A DNA stretch of 6,193 nucleotides from positions 9,326 to 15,518 of the forward strand of contig JAAVHW010000043.1 in the NCBI GenBank assembly GCA_014799525.1, in the 5' to 3' direction. The notes under the pieces were generated by a model that was not told the origin of the DNA, ran no database searches, and was given only the letters and a program-made list of their open reading frames with translations. Shown here one piece after another: positions 1 through 5,112 of the stretch; position 1 is the first letter of the stretch, and each line of letters starts with the position of its first letter. The stretch is from Clostridiales bacterium (GTDB taxonomy: Bacteria > Bacillota > Clostridia > Christensenellales > CAG-917). Made by a program: the position numbers and the translations under genes.

Positions 1-41
1 TTGCCACCAAGTCACGTATTGCATATACGTTAGGCTTGTTG

Positions 42-206
42 TCAATGGGGCTCTTTCGCGCTCTTCATCTCAATACTGCGCTTAGACATTCCATAGAAAT
101 AGGATAGGGGATATCAATGTTCAATCACACGAAGTGTGCGCTCTTCATCTCAATACTGCGCTTAGACCGTCCACTGTAATGGTGTAGAGTAATATAAGGT
201 TCTAAC
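42..206. repeat. Degenerate ~80-bp tandem repeat, two units
   Basis: A 30-base block (GCGCTCTTCATC...GCGCTTAGAC) occurs identically at 58-87 and 138-167, exactly 80 bases apart. Weaker similarity continues about 35 bases beyond each copy, and a TCAAT stands ahead of each (42-46 and 121-125). Each block begins and ends with GCGC, so it could fold weakly. The second unit includes a CACAC-GAA-GTGTG mini-hairpin (126-138) related to two others near 1831 and 1917. This looks like a tandem copy of a dispersed intergenic repeat. Two units without spacers of CRISPR character do not make a CRISPR array. Confidence 0.75.
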
Positions 207-208
207 AT

Positions 209-241
209 AGTAAAAACGCACTCTGAATAAGAGTGCGTTTT
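209..241 (-). terminator. Intrinsic terminator of the BspA-like lipoprotein gene
   Basis: A perfect 12-bp stem (AAAACGCACTCT at 213-224 with AGAGTGCGTTTT at 230-241) encloses a 5-base loop. On the minus strand it is followed by a run of T's (complement of 212-216). It lies about 35 bases past the minus-strand stop codon. The stem ends in T's on the plus strand too, so it may act in both directions. Confidence 0.88.
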
Positions 242-277
242 GTGTTATATAGGGATAAACTTTTTAGACTGTAATTA

Positions 278-1483
278 TTATAATTCGTTGCCGTCTTTAT
301 CCAAATCTCCGTCAGTGCAGTGTATCACAAAGTCGCCTGTTCCATCTGACCAATATTCGCTTTTTAAAATTGCATTCCATTGCGCTTTTGTTCCTTGGAA
401 TGTTATACTGGTAAGTGTATAGCACTCGATAAATATATCTGACCCAATGCTTGTCACACTGCTTGGAATTGTAACACTTTTTATATTGATGCATGAGTTG
501 AATGAATAACTTTCAATTTCTGTAATATTCTTGCCATTATATTCACTTGGAATAATCACATTTTCGCCTTCGATTGTGTCGTAACAATAGTTCGTCAGCG
601 TGCAATAGTCATCTTTTTCTTCAAATCTAAAACCTGCTTTATATTTGACATGCGCGTAAAAAATGTCATTTTCAAATTTGGCATAGCTGTTATCGGTGAA
701 TTCCGTTCCTATTCCATTGATAAACGTTTTAGTGTTTAGAGTTGAATTAGGAAGTGCACAAGCGTACATATCATAGCAATTTCCAATGATTGGCATGCAA
801 CCTATCAAGCTATCTGCGAATTCATGATTGAGAAATGTTTCATATCCTTGAATTATTGTAAAATGACTTTGGTACAGCAAAGATGAAAACGTGTTTATTG
901 TGTAATCATGCTCTGTTGAGAAAGTTTGGTTTGCATCTGGCACAAATGATTCAAATGGTGAAAACTCTTCTTGTTGATAAGCAAATATAAGTATATTGTC
1001 TTTTTGAGTGCAAGTATATGTATCTGTGATAATTCCTCGTTCCTCTAAGTTGACTTTATAATTTATTGCATCTTGTTCGCTGTTATAAATATTGATTGAA
1101 CAGGTAGAATTAGAATATATTAAACGTATTTCCGCAAAGCAACCACTGCCATGATTTTTGCTAACACCTGTAGCTGTGCTAAGATTCTTGTCATAAATGG
1201 AACTAACTACAGTATAGCTTGAAAGATTTTCTGCACCGTAGGCAGTAAGGCGATTTATATACTCTAAAACAAGCTCCGCATTTTCTTGTGATATGGAGTT
1301 GCCGTTATTATTGTCAGAATTGTCTTGATTGTTATCACCGTCAATAGTTGTGTTATCGTCATTAGCATTGTCGTTGTCGGTTTCTCCGCAAGCGACAAGC
1401 AGCGTTGTCATACATACTACAAGCAGTAGGGCGATAATGCACAGCGATATGAGTCGCAAGTGCTGTTTCATTGTTTTGTTCAT
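278..1483 (-). CDS. Surface lipoprotein with C-terminal BspA-type leucine-rich repeats
   Basis: A 401-residue secreted lipoprotein of unknown function. The N-terminus has Lys/Arg, a hydrophobic stretch (about residues 9-31) and a lipobox LVAC, so Cys32 is the probable lipidated residue. Residues 33-63 are an Asn/Asp-rich low-complexity linker. Residues about 65-290 form a globular region I do not recognise. Residues about 305-370 match the BspA/LRR_5 pattern (TIPSSVTSIGSDIF, then SITFQGTKAQW), ending with VIHCTDGD, a tail typical of such clostridial proteins. Start: AGGAGGA (minus strand, 1487-1493) lies 3-4 bases before the first ATG. A second ATG four codons later would have poor spacing. 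The gene stands alone, is more AT-rich than the genes to its right, and is probably read through the structured leader at 1609-1757. BspA repeats elsewhere mediate adhesion or protein binding; that role here is inference. Confidence 0.9.
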   Translation of the reverse strand: MNKTMKQHLRLISLCIIALLLVVCMTTLLVACGETDNDNANDDNTTIDGDNNQDNSDNNNGNSISQENAELVLEYINRLTAYGAENLSSYTVVSSIYDKNLSTATGVSKNHGSGCFAEIRLIYSNSTCSINIYNSEQDAINYKVNLEERGIITDTYTCTQKDNILIFAYQQEEFSPFESFVPDANQTFSTEHDYTINTFSSLLYQSHFTIIQGYETFLNHEFADSLIGCMPIIGNCYDMYACALPNSTLNTKTFINGIGTEFTDNSYAKFENDIFYAHVKYKAGFRFEEKDDYCTLTNYCYDTIEGENVIIPSEYNGKNITEIESYSFNSCINIKSVTIPSSVTSIGSDIFIECYTLTSITFQGTKAQWNAILKSEYWSDGTGDFVIHCTDGDLDKDGNEL

Positions 1484-1486
1484 ATA

Positions 1487-1493
1487 TCCTCCT
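1487..1493 (-). promoter_or_regulatory. Ribosome binding site of the lipoprotein gene
   Basis: AGGAGGA on the minus strand, a near-perfect Shine-Dalgarno sequence. Its spacing of 3-4 bases to the ATG at 1483 is short, but still favours that ATG over the in-frame one 12 bases downstream. Confidence 0.85.
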
Positions 1494-1608
1494 ATTTGGG
1501 CAATCTGTGATTTCTTTTGTGATTGCCGTATTTCGTGTTTAGGATTGGCGCAAAGTCAACATACAAAGCAGTGATGTATCATGCTGAATGCAATGTAATT
1601 TCGCAAAT

Positions 1609-1636
1609 AAAAAAGTGCGCCACATTCGTGACGCAC
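1609..1636 (-). terminator. Intrinsic terminator or attenuator upstream of the lipoprotein gene
   Basis: On the minus strand, GTGCGTCAC and GTGGCGCAC form a 9-bp stem with one G-U pair and a GAAT loop, followed by six T's (1614 down to 1609). It cannot serve an upstream minus-strand protein gene, because none is visible there. It lies about 125 bases before the lipoprotein start codon, where an attenuator would be expected. On the plus strand the wobble becomes a C-A mismatch and there is no T run, so it is directional. Alternatively it simply ends a small RNA. Confidence 0.75.
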
Positions 1637-1757
1637 ACAGTAGTGCATCCGAATGTTGTCACACATCTATGTTTATTCCCGATACAGGATAATAGGACAC
1701 ACCAAACTGCCAAAGCATTTTGTTGTATCGGATAATAAACATATTAAGATATGTGAC
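1609..1757 (-). ncRNA. Candidate structured leader RNA or small RNA (~150 nt), unknown class
   Basis: Predicted transcription starts near 1757, at the first base of a long imperfect inverted repeat. The 5' arm is 1757-1724 and the 3' arm 1686-1658. Paired segments are GTCACA/TGTGAC at the base, ATGTTTATT/AATAAACAT (9 bp) and CCGATACA/TGTATCGG (8 bp), separated by small bulges. A ~37-nt apical region contains a small TGC-TTTG-GCA hairpin. Downstream, 1656-1650 can pair with 1628-1622, with an inner GCAC/GTGC helix. This is mutually exclusive with the terminator at 1609-1636. The architecture resembles a riboswitch-like attenuator for the lipoprotein gene, but I cannot match it to a known class; it shows no T-box or c-di-GMP-I signature. 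An autonomous small RNA or a short mobile inverted-repeat element are alternatives. Confidence 0.5.
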
Positions 1758-1763
1758 TTGTTT

Positions 1764-1792
1764 AGTTTAGCACAATAAGCAGTGTTTTGCAA
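1764..1792 (-). promoter_or_regulatory. Extended -10 promoter of the leader RNA and lipoprotein gene
   Basis: On the minus strand, TTGCAA (1792-1787), a 17-base spacer and TAAACT (1769-1764), with a TGC directly ahead of the -10 as in extended -10 promoters. Each hexamer matches consensus at four of six positions. The predicted start, about seven bases downstream, falls at 1757, exactly where the long RNA stem begins. No better promoter was found between 1484 and 1608. Confidence 0.55.
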
Positions 1793-1830
1793 CAGCTCAA
1801 AAATAATTTAAGAGCTATCAAAATTTCATC

Positions 1831-1843
1831 CACGCGAAGCGTG
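1831..1843. repeat. GAA-loop mini-hairpin
   Basis: CACGC-GAA-GCGTG, a 5-bp stem closed by a GAA triloop. Its core GCGAAGC is known as an unusually stable DNA mini-hairpin. Related copies are CACAC-GAA-GTGTG at 126-138 and 1917-1929. All three lie outside genes and share CA-rich flanks, which suggests a dispersed repeat family. Confidence 0.6.
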
Positions 1844-1860
1844 TGCATTCATCCTATATC

Positions 1861-1889
1861 TTGATTCTGTGTATATCTTCAATTATAAT
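1861..1889 (+). promoter_or_regulatory. Promoter of the zinc-ribbon membrane protein operon
   Basis: TTGATT (1861-1866), a 17-base spacer and a perfect TATAAT (1884-1889), a strong vegetative-type promoter. The predicted start near 1896 gives a 5' untranslated region of about 75 bases that contains the hairpin at 1911-1940. Confidence 0.85.
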
Positions 1890-1910
1890 GTGATAGAGAA
1901 CTACAGAAGA

Positions 1911-1940
1911 GTCAACCACACGAAGTGTGTGCGCTTTGAC
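1911..1940 (+). promoter_or_regulatory. Two-tier hairpin in the operon's 5' untranslated region
   Basis: GTCAA (1911-1915) pairs with TTGAC (1936-1940), enclosing the GAA-loop mini-hairpin CACAC-GAA-GTGTG (1917-1929). It lies between the promoter and the start codon, just ahead of the GAGGA at 1946-1950, so it could affect translation or mRNA stability. It may equally be a dispersed repeat that landed in the leader. Confidence 0.5.
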
Positions 1941-1970
1941 ATTTTGAGGAATGAGTAGTAGAATAGCGGT

Positions 1971-3008
1971 ATGAAGAAGTTACATTGCAAATGTGAAAAC
2001 TGTGGAGCCGAGGTGATTGTGGAGGCTGGTGCTGAGTGCGGCAGGTGCGAATACTGCGGAGCGGTGTACTATTTGGATAGGCAGAAGCCTGCGGAGGTTC
2101 ATCACTACTTCGGGAACGTGAAAATAACGCCTGCAAGAATTGTTTTGGCTATCTCCGTTGTAGCGGTTCTTGCGGCGGCAATCGTTATACTTGCATTGTA
2201 TTTTTCGGGAGTGTTCAGTGAGAAAACGCCCCCTGTTTCAAACGAGTTCAGACATGAAAAAGCATATTTGTATGAAGGCACTTACCTTGTCGGCGAGGAT
2301 ATGGACGAGGGCGAGTTTGTAGCATTCAAAGCTCCTGCTGAAAAACGCGGTAGGATTTTGGTGTTGACAGACCCCAATGCGAGTGCGGGTACGTCGGCGT
2401 GTTTAGCGGAATATACCTTTGCAAACAACAGCTATTTTACTGTAAAGAAGGGTATGTACGTCAAGGTTGAGGACTGCAACGTTTTCAGAGTAGGCGACAA
2501 GACCGTAGACAGCATGGCGGACGGCAGCTTTGAGGGCAACATCGTACTTCGCGGCGGCACGGATATACCTGTTGGAAATTACATACTTATCAACGATGAT
2601 AAAAACATGCGCTATGCAAGTATTACGTGTGATATTGGTGGAAATGAATATAGGAAAACGATAGGCTCACGCACTCATTTGACTATAGGCGAGGGCGATT
2701 ACGTTTATCTTACGCTTGGGAAGCTTTATGCAGAGAGCAATGCGCCAATGCCGATAACGGGCGAGAATGGTGAGTATCCGTTCGGGCAGTATAAGGTTGG
2801 CTTAGATATACAAGCAGGGCGTTATAGGCTGTACTCCGGCAATGCAAGTATGGTTGCATATTTTGTGCAGAACAAAGATGGATTTGCGTTTTTTGATAAG
2901 AGCGAGCAAATATCGTCGAGTACGATGAGCGGCTACGTAGACCTTGAGGACGGCGATTATATATACCTATATATGATTGAGCTTGTGCCAGTGGACGGTG
3001 AGCAATGA
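1971..3008 (+). CDS. Zinc-ribbon, single-pass membrane protein with three extracellular repeats (first paralogue)
   Basis: 345 residues, function unknown. An N-terminal zinc ribbon has Cys8/Cys11 and Cys26/Cys29 as likely ligands, with extra Cys6 and Cys23. One membrane helix spans about residues 57-78; Lys51 and Arg56 before it suggest the ribbon is cytoplasmic and the rest outside. The outer part has three repeats starting near residues 103, 190 and 272. Each opens with a G-x-Y-x-V-G-x-D-I-x-x-G-x-Y pattern (GQYKVGLDIQAGRY is clearest) and closes with an L-x-x-G-D-Y-x-x-L pattern (LTIGEGDYVYL), about 83-87 residues per unit and probably beta-rich. No enzyme motif is visible. The start is fixed by an in-frame stop just upstream, though the ribosome binding site is weak: GAGGA lies 20 bases away. 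The stop overlaps the next start as ATGA. Confidence 0.88.
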   Translation: MKKLHCKCENCGAEVIVEAGAECGRCEYCGAVYYLDRQKPAEVHHYFGNVKITPARIVLAISVVAVLAAAIVILALYFSGVFSEKTPPVSNEFRHEKAYLYEGTYLVGEDMDEGEFVAFKAPAEKRGRILVLTDPNASAGTSACLAEYTFANNSYFTVKKGMYVKVEDCNVFRVGDKTVDSMADGSFEGNIVLRGGTDIPVGNYILINDDKNMRYASITCDIGGNEYRKTIGSRTHLTIGEGDYVYLTLGKLYAESNAPMPITGENGEYPFGQYKVGLDIQAGRYRLYSGNASMVAYFVQNKDGFAFFDKSEQISSSTMSGYVDLEDGDYIYLYMIELVPVDGEQ

Positions 3009-4093
3009 AGCTTATAAAGATGCAATGTCCAAATTGCGGTGCGACGTTCACCGTAACCGAAGGCAGTGAGACCGCCGTTTGCGAGTATTGCGGGACGACT
3101 GTTGCTATTCCGCGCAAGGATGCGGAAATTACAGTTGTTGAGCATCGCAAGATAAACTATAAGGCTTTTGCAATTTTCGGGGTAGTGGCGGCGATTATTA
3201 TCATAGCCGCAATAGCCATTGTTTTGACGGTTGGAAAGGGCGAAAAGACGGACTCACGAGCATATAAGACGGCAGGAGTATATTTGGTTGGCGTAGATAT
3301 TCCAGCAGGAGAATACGTGCTGTATCCCAACATAGGCAAGAATGACGGCGATGTTACGCCAGTGCTTGAAGTGCGTAAAACGCGTGAATCCGCTACGAAT
3401 ATTTCGGACTTCCTTTACCGTAAAGAATTTTATATGCGCCAGTACGTCAATCTGAATGATGGCGAATATATAGCGTTCGAGCATGCGCTTATGTACCTGC
3501 CAGAGAATATAAAGCTCAAACCGCTTGACGAAAACGGATATTCTGCGGCACAGCTAAAGGTAGGCACGGATATCCCTGCAGGCGAGTACGTGGTTGTAGG
3601 GCAGAACAAGCAGGTTCAGTATTTTAGAACAAGTAAGCCAGAAGCGGAGCTTTACAGCACTTCGGCGTTGAATTCTCCCGATATGATTTCATTTGGATAC
3701 TGCGAAAACAGAGTGTATCTGCACGTTAATGACGGAGAATATCTGACATTTGCTGGTGGAAAGCTTTATAAGTCTGGTGACGCGATGGGTCCGTCGGTGG
3801 CAGAGAACGGGGCTATGCCGGCTGGGCAGTATAAGGTTGGCGATGATATAAAAAGCGGGAAATATACCGTTCATCCTGCCGAGAACAATCGGTCGCAGGC
3901 ATGGGTTTGTATAAATAAAAATTCTGTAAGTACAGGCAGTCTGTCTGACTGGGATAAGGAGCATAGCGGCGGAGAAACGCTCTTGTTTTTGCGATTGAGC
4001 GATTTTGACGGTCCTGTTGATATTGATATTCCCGAGCTTGACGGTGGCGATATATACGTTATGTTTTGGTACTGCGTTGCCATTGAGAAGTAG
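3005..4093 (+). CDS. Zinc-ribbon, single-pass membrane protein with three extracellular repeats (second paralogue)
   Basis: 362 residues, paralogous to the gene before it. Cys8/Cys11 (CPNC) and Cys26/Cys29 (CEYC) stand at exactly the same positions. One membrane helix spans about residues 54-76, preceded by HRKINYK, which favours the ribbon inside and the rest outside. Three repeats begin near residues 91, 182 and 274 with G-x-Y-x-V-G-x-D-I-P-A-G-E-Y-like motifs (GVYLVGVDIPAGEY, QLKVGTDIPAGEY, GQYKVGDDIKSGKY). Units one and two close with VNLNDGEYIAF and LHVNDGEYLTF; the third ends more divergently. Translation probably depends on coupling: the ATG overlaps the upstream TGA, and only a GGTGAG lies two bases ahead. 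The two proteins may form a complex or sense the same signal, but that is inference. No clear terminator follows. Confidence 0.88.
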   Translation: MKLIKMQCPNCGATFTVTEGSETAVCEYCGTTVAIPRKDAEITVVEHRKINYKAFAIFGVVAAIIIIAAIAIVLTVGKGEKTDSRAYKTAGVYLVGVDIPAGEYVLYPNIGKNDGDVTPVLEVRKTRESATNISDFLYRKEFYMRQYVNLNDGEYIAFEHALMYLPENIKLKPLDENGYSAAQLKVGTDIPAGEYVVVGQNKQVQYFRTSKPEAELYSTSALNSPDMISFGYCENRVYLHVNDGEYLTFAGGKLYKSGDAMGPSVAENGAMPAGQYKVGDDIKSGKYTVHPAENNRSQAWVCINKNSVSTGSLSDWDKEHSGGETLLFLRLSDFDGPVDIDIPELDGGDIYVMFWYCVAIEK

Positions 4094-4138
4094 TCATTTG
4101 AAAAAAGGTTATATTTGGCAGGCATTTTATTTCAAAAA

Positions 4139-4181
4139 TTGACAAAACACAGTTGCGAATAGTTTAATGTTGTCTTATAAT
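4139..4181 (+). promoter_or_regulatory. Two overlapping candidate promoters for the MgtC-family gene
   Basis: First candidate: perfect TTGACA (4139-4144), an 18-base spacer and TTTAAT (4163-4168). Second: TTGCGA (4153-4158), a 17-base spacer and a perfect TATAAT (4176-4181). Either leaves a very AT-rich leader of about 75-90 bases. The second -35 lies between the elements of the first, so they could not be used simultaneously. Confidence 0.7.
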
Positions 4182-4193
4182 AAATATACAAAT

Positions 4194-4206
4194 GTCAAAT
4201 ATTGAC
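4194..4206. promoter_or_regulatory. Operator-like palindrome in the MgtC-family leader
   Basis: GTCAA-ATA-TTGAC, a perfect 5-bp inverted repeat just downstream of the predicted transcription starts. Its size and place suit a repressor site, but it could be chance in AT-rich DNA. The binding protein is unknown. Confidence 0.3.
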
Positions 4207-4261
4207 TTTGCACTGTGAATATGATAAATATAATATAAATATATTGTAAGGTATAAATAAG

Positions 4262-4960
4262 ATGTCAATGTTTAATTTACTAAGCGCGACGGAGTTTTAC
4301 AACGTCGGTATAATTGATAAAGAGTGGCAGGGCTTGATTGGCGTATTGCTTGCTGTCGTGCTCGGCTTTGCGATAGGCTTTGAGCGTAAGCTACGTTTCA
4401 AGGAAGCAGGCATACGTACGCATACGATAGTGTGCTTCGGCGCGGCGATAATGATGGTTGTAAGTAAATACGGCTTTGACGGGCTTGAAGCAGACGTATC
4501 GCGTGTTGCGGCTCAAATCGTTTCAGGCGTAGGCTTCCTCGGTGCGGGTATAATTATGTTCCGCGGTCAGAAGATGCACGGGCTTACGACAGCCGCAGGC
4601 GTATGGGCGACGGCGGGCATAGGTATGGCGTGCGGAGCGGGTATGTACATATTTGCGACAGGTGGCACGGTTATACTTATCTTTATTCAATGTTTGTTGC
4701 ACCTGAATATCAAACCCTTCCGTGCAAAGCAACACTATAAGATAAAGATTAGCTTTATAAATACTACAAACGAGAGCTTGGTGATAAAGCAGATTTTCGA
4801 GGTGAAAAATTTCAATAGCCTCACAATTGAACGTACAGGTGACAAGTTGTTGTATCACGCGATGCTGAACACTGATAAGGAATATTCATCGCAGGTACTT
4901 AACAAGATTATGGAAACCCATACGTTCATACTGACGTTAGAGCGCTGTGATGATGTTTAA
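4262..4960 (+). CDS. mgtC: MgtC/SapB family membrane protein
   Basis: 232 residues. Family signatures are clear: GFAIGFERK (residues 35-43), AGIRTHTIV (49-57), RVAAQIVSGVGFLGAGII (81-98) and GLTTAAGVWATAGIG (107-121). About five membrane helices are predicted (roughly 24-40, 54-68, 83-100, 108-123, 128-146), followed by a soluble domain (150-232) in the position of the ACT-like domain of longer MgtC proteins. In Salmonella, MgtC supports growth in low magnesium and in macrophages and inhibits the F1Fo ATP synthase; in Gram-positive commensals the role is uncertain. The start has only a weak AAGGT ten bases upstream; an in-frame ATG two codons later is possible. It is a single gene with its own promoters and terminator. 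No M-box magnesium riboswitch was recognised in the leader. The symbol denotes the family, not proven orthology. Confidence 0.93.
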   Translation: MSMFNLLSATEFYNVGIIDKEWQGLIGVLLAVVLGFAIGFERKLRFKEAGIRTHTIVCFGAAIMMVVSKYGFDGLEADVSRVAAQIVSGVGFLGAGIIMFRGQKMHGLTTAAGVWATAGIGMACGAGMYIFATGGTVILIFIQCLLHLNIKPFRAKQHYKIKISFINTTNESLVIKQIFEVKNFNSLTIERTGDKLLYHAMLNTDKEYSSQVLNKIMETHTFILTLERCDDV

Positions 4961-4964
4961 GAAT

Positions 4965-4991
4965 AAGTCGGTTGCAATGCAACCGACTTTT
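4965..4991 (+). terminator. Intrinsic terminator of the MgtC-family gene
   Basis: AAGTCGGTTGC (4965-4975) pairs perfectly over 11 bp with 4979-4989 around a 3-base loop, and the stem runs into TTTT (4988-4991). It starts five bases after the stop codon. Confidence 0.93.
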
Positions 4992-5037
4992 ACTATATCC
5001 AAAATAACAATTACACATTTAAAGTTTATAATATTGC

Positions 5038-5066
5038 TTGACTTACGCTTTGGATATGCGTATTGT
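5038..5066 (+). promoter_or_regulatory. luxS promoter
   Basis: TTGACT (5038-5043), a 17-base spacer and TATTGT (5061-5066). The -35 matches consensus at five of six positions and the -10 at four. Predicted transcription start is near 5073. It lies after the preceding terminator, so luxS is a separate transcription unit. Confidence 0.7.
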
Positions 5067-5074
5067 GGTTACAG

Positions 5075-5096
5075 GGCGTACGCGTTTTAGTACGCC
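5075..5096 (+). promoter_or_regulatory. Hairpin at the 5' end of the luxS mRNA
   Basis: GGCGTAC (5075-5081) and GTACGCC (5090-5096) form a perfect 7-bp stem with an 8-base loop. It would begin within about two bases of the predicted transcription start and end four bases before the ribosome binding site. It could stabilise the transcript or affect translation. It has no T run, so it is not a terminator. Confidence 0.6.
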
Positions 5097-5100
5097 ACTA

Positions 5101-5107
5101 AGAGGTG
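5101..5107 (+). promoter_or_regulatory. luxS ribosome binding site
   Basis: AGAGGTG, five bases before the ATG at 5113. It fixes the start there rather than at the in-frame TTG at 5038, which lies inside the promoter. Confidence 0.85.
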
Positions 5108-5112
5108 ATAAT

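Noticed and set aside
3..107. Short frame open from the left edge (ending ALHLNTALRHSIEIG, stop at 105-107)
   Set aside because: It could be the last 34 residues of a gene from outside the window. However, its end is the repeat core that recurs at 138-167 in another frame, and I recognise no family. Not supported enough for a CDS.
58..167. CRISPR array
   Set aside because: Only two copies, and the 50-base interval between them shows similarity to the following flank, as in a tandem duplication rather than unique spacers. No cas genes are in view.
1329..1735. Plus-strand frames at 1329-1574 and 1523-1735
   Set aside because: The first is mostly antisense to the lipoprotein gene. The second crosses the structured RNA and inverted repeat. 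Neither has a ribosome binding site or protein-like composition.
1609..1757. 6S RNA or T-box assignment for the structured RNA
   Set aside because: There is no T-box sequence (GNUGGNACCGCG-like) and no clear open central bubble mimicking a promoter as in 6S RNA. The element was left unclassified.
1794..1816. Hairpin AGCTC...GAGCT between the divergent promoters
   Set aside because: A 5-bp stem with an AT-rich interior interrupted by mismatches is likely by chance here.
1912..2136. Minus-strand frame opposite the first zinc-ribbon gene
   Set aside because: It is the antisense shadow of the zinc ribbon and its leader, with Ser/Cys/His-rich composition and no ribosome binding site.
2710..3150. 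146-codon minus-strand frame across the junction of the two zinc-ribbon genes
   Set aside because: It lies entirely opposite two clearly coding, paralogous genes. Its sequence has no recognisable domain.
4097..4136. Terminator after the second zinc-ribbon gene
   Set aside because: TTTGAAA can pair with TTTCAAA, but the stem is short, AT-rich and has a 26-base loop without a proper T tail.
4182..4261. M-box magnesium riboswitch before the MgtC-family gene
   Set aside because: The leader is short, nearly pure A+T and has no M-box-like helices or terminator.
5038..5112. Earlier luxS start at the in-frame TTG
   Set aside because: It would place the start inside the -35 element and add 25 residues absent from LuxS proteins. 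The ATG at 5113 has a good ribosome binding site and the normal N-terminus.
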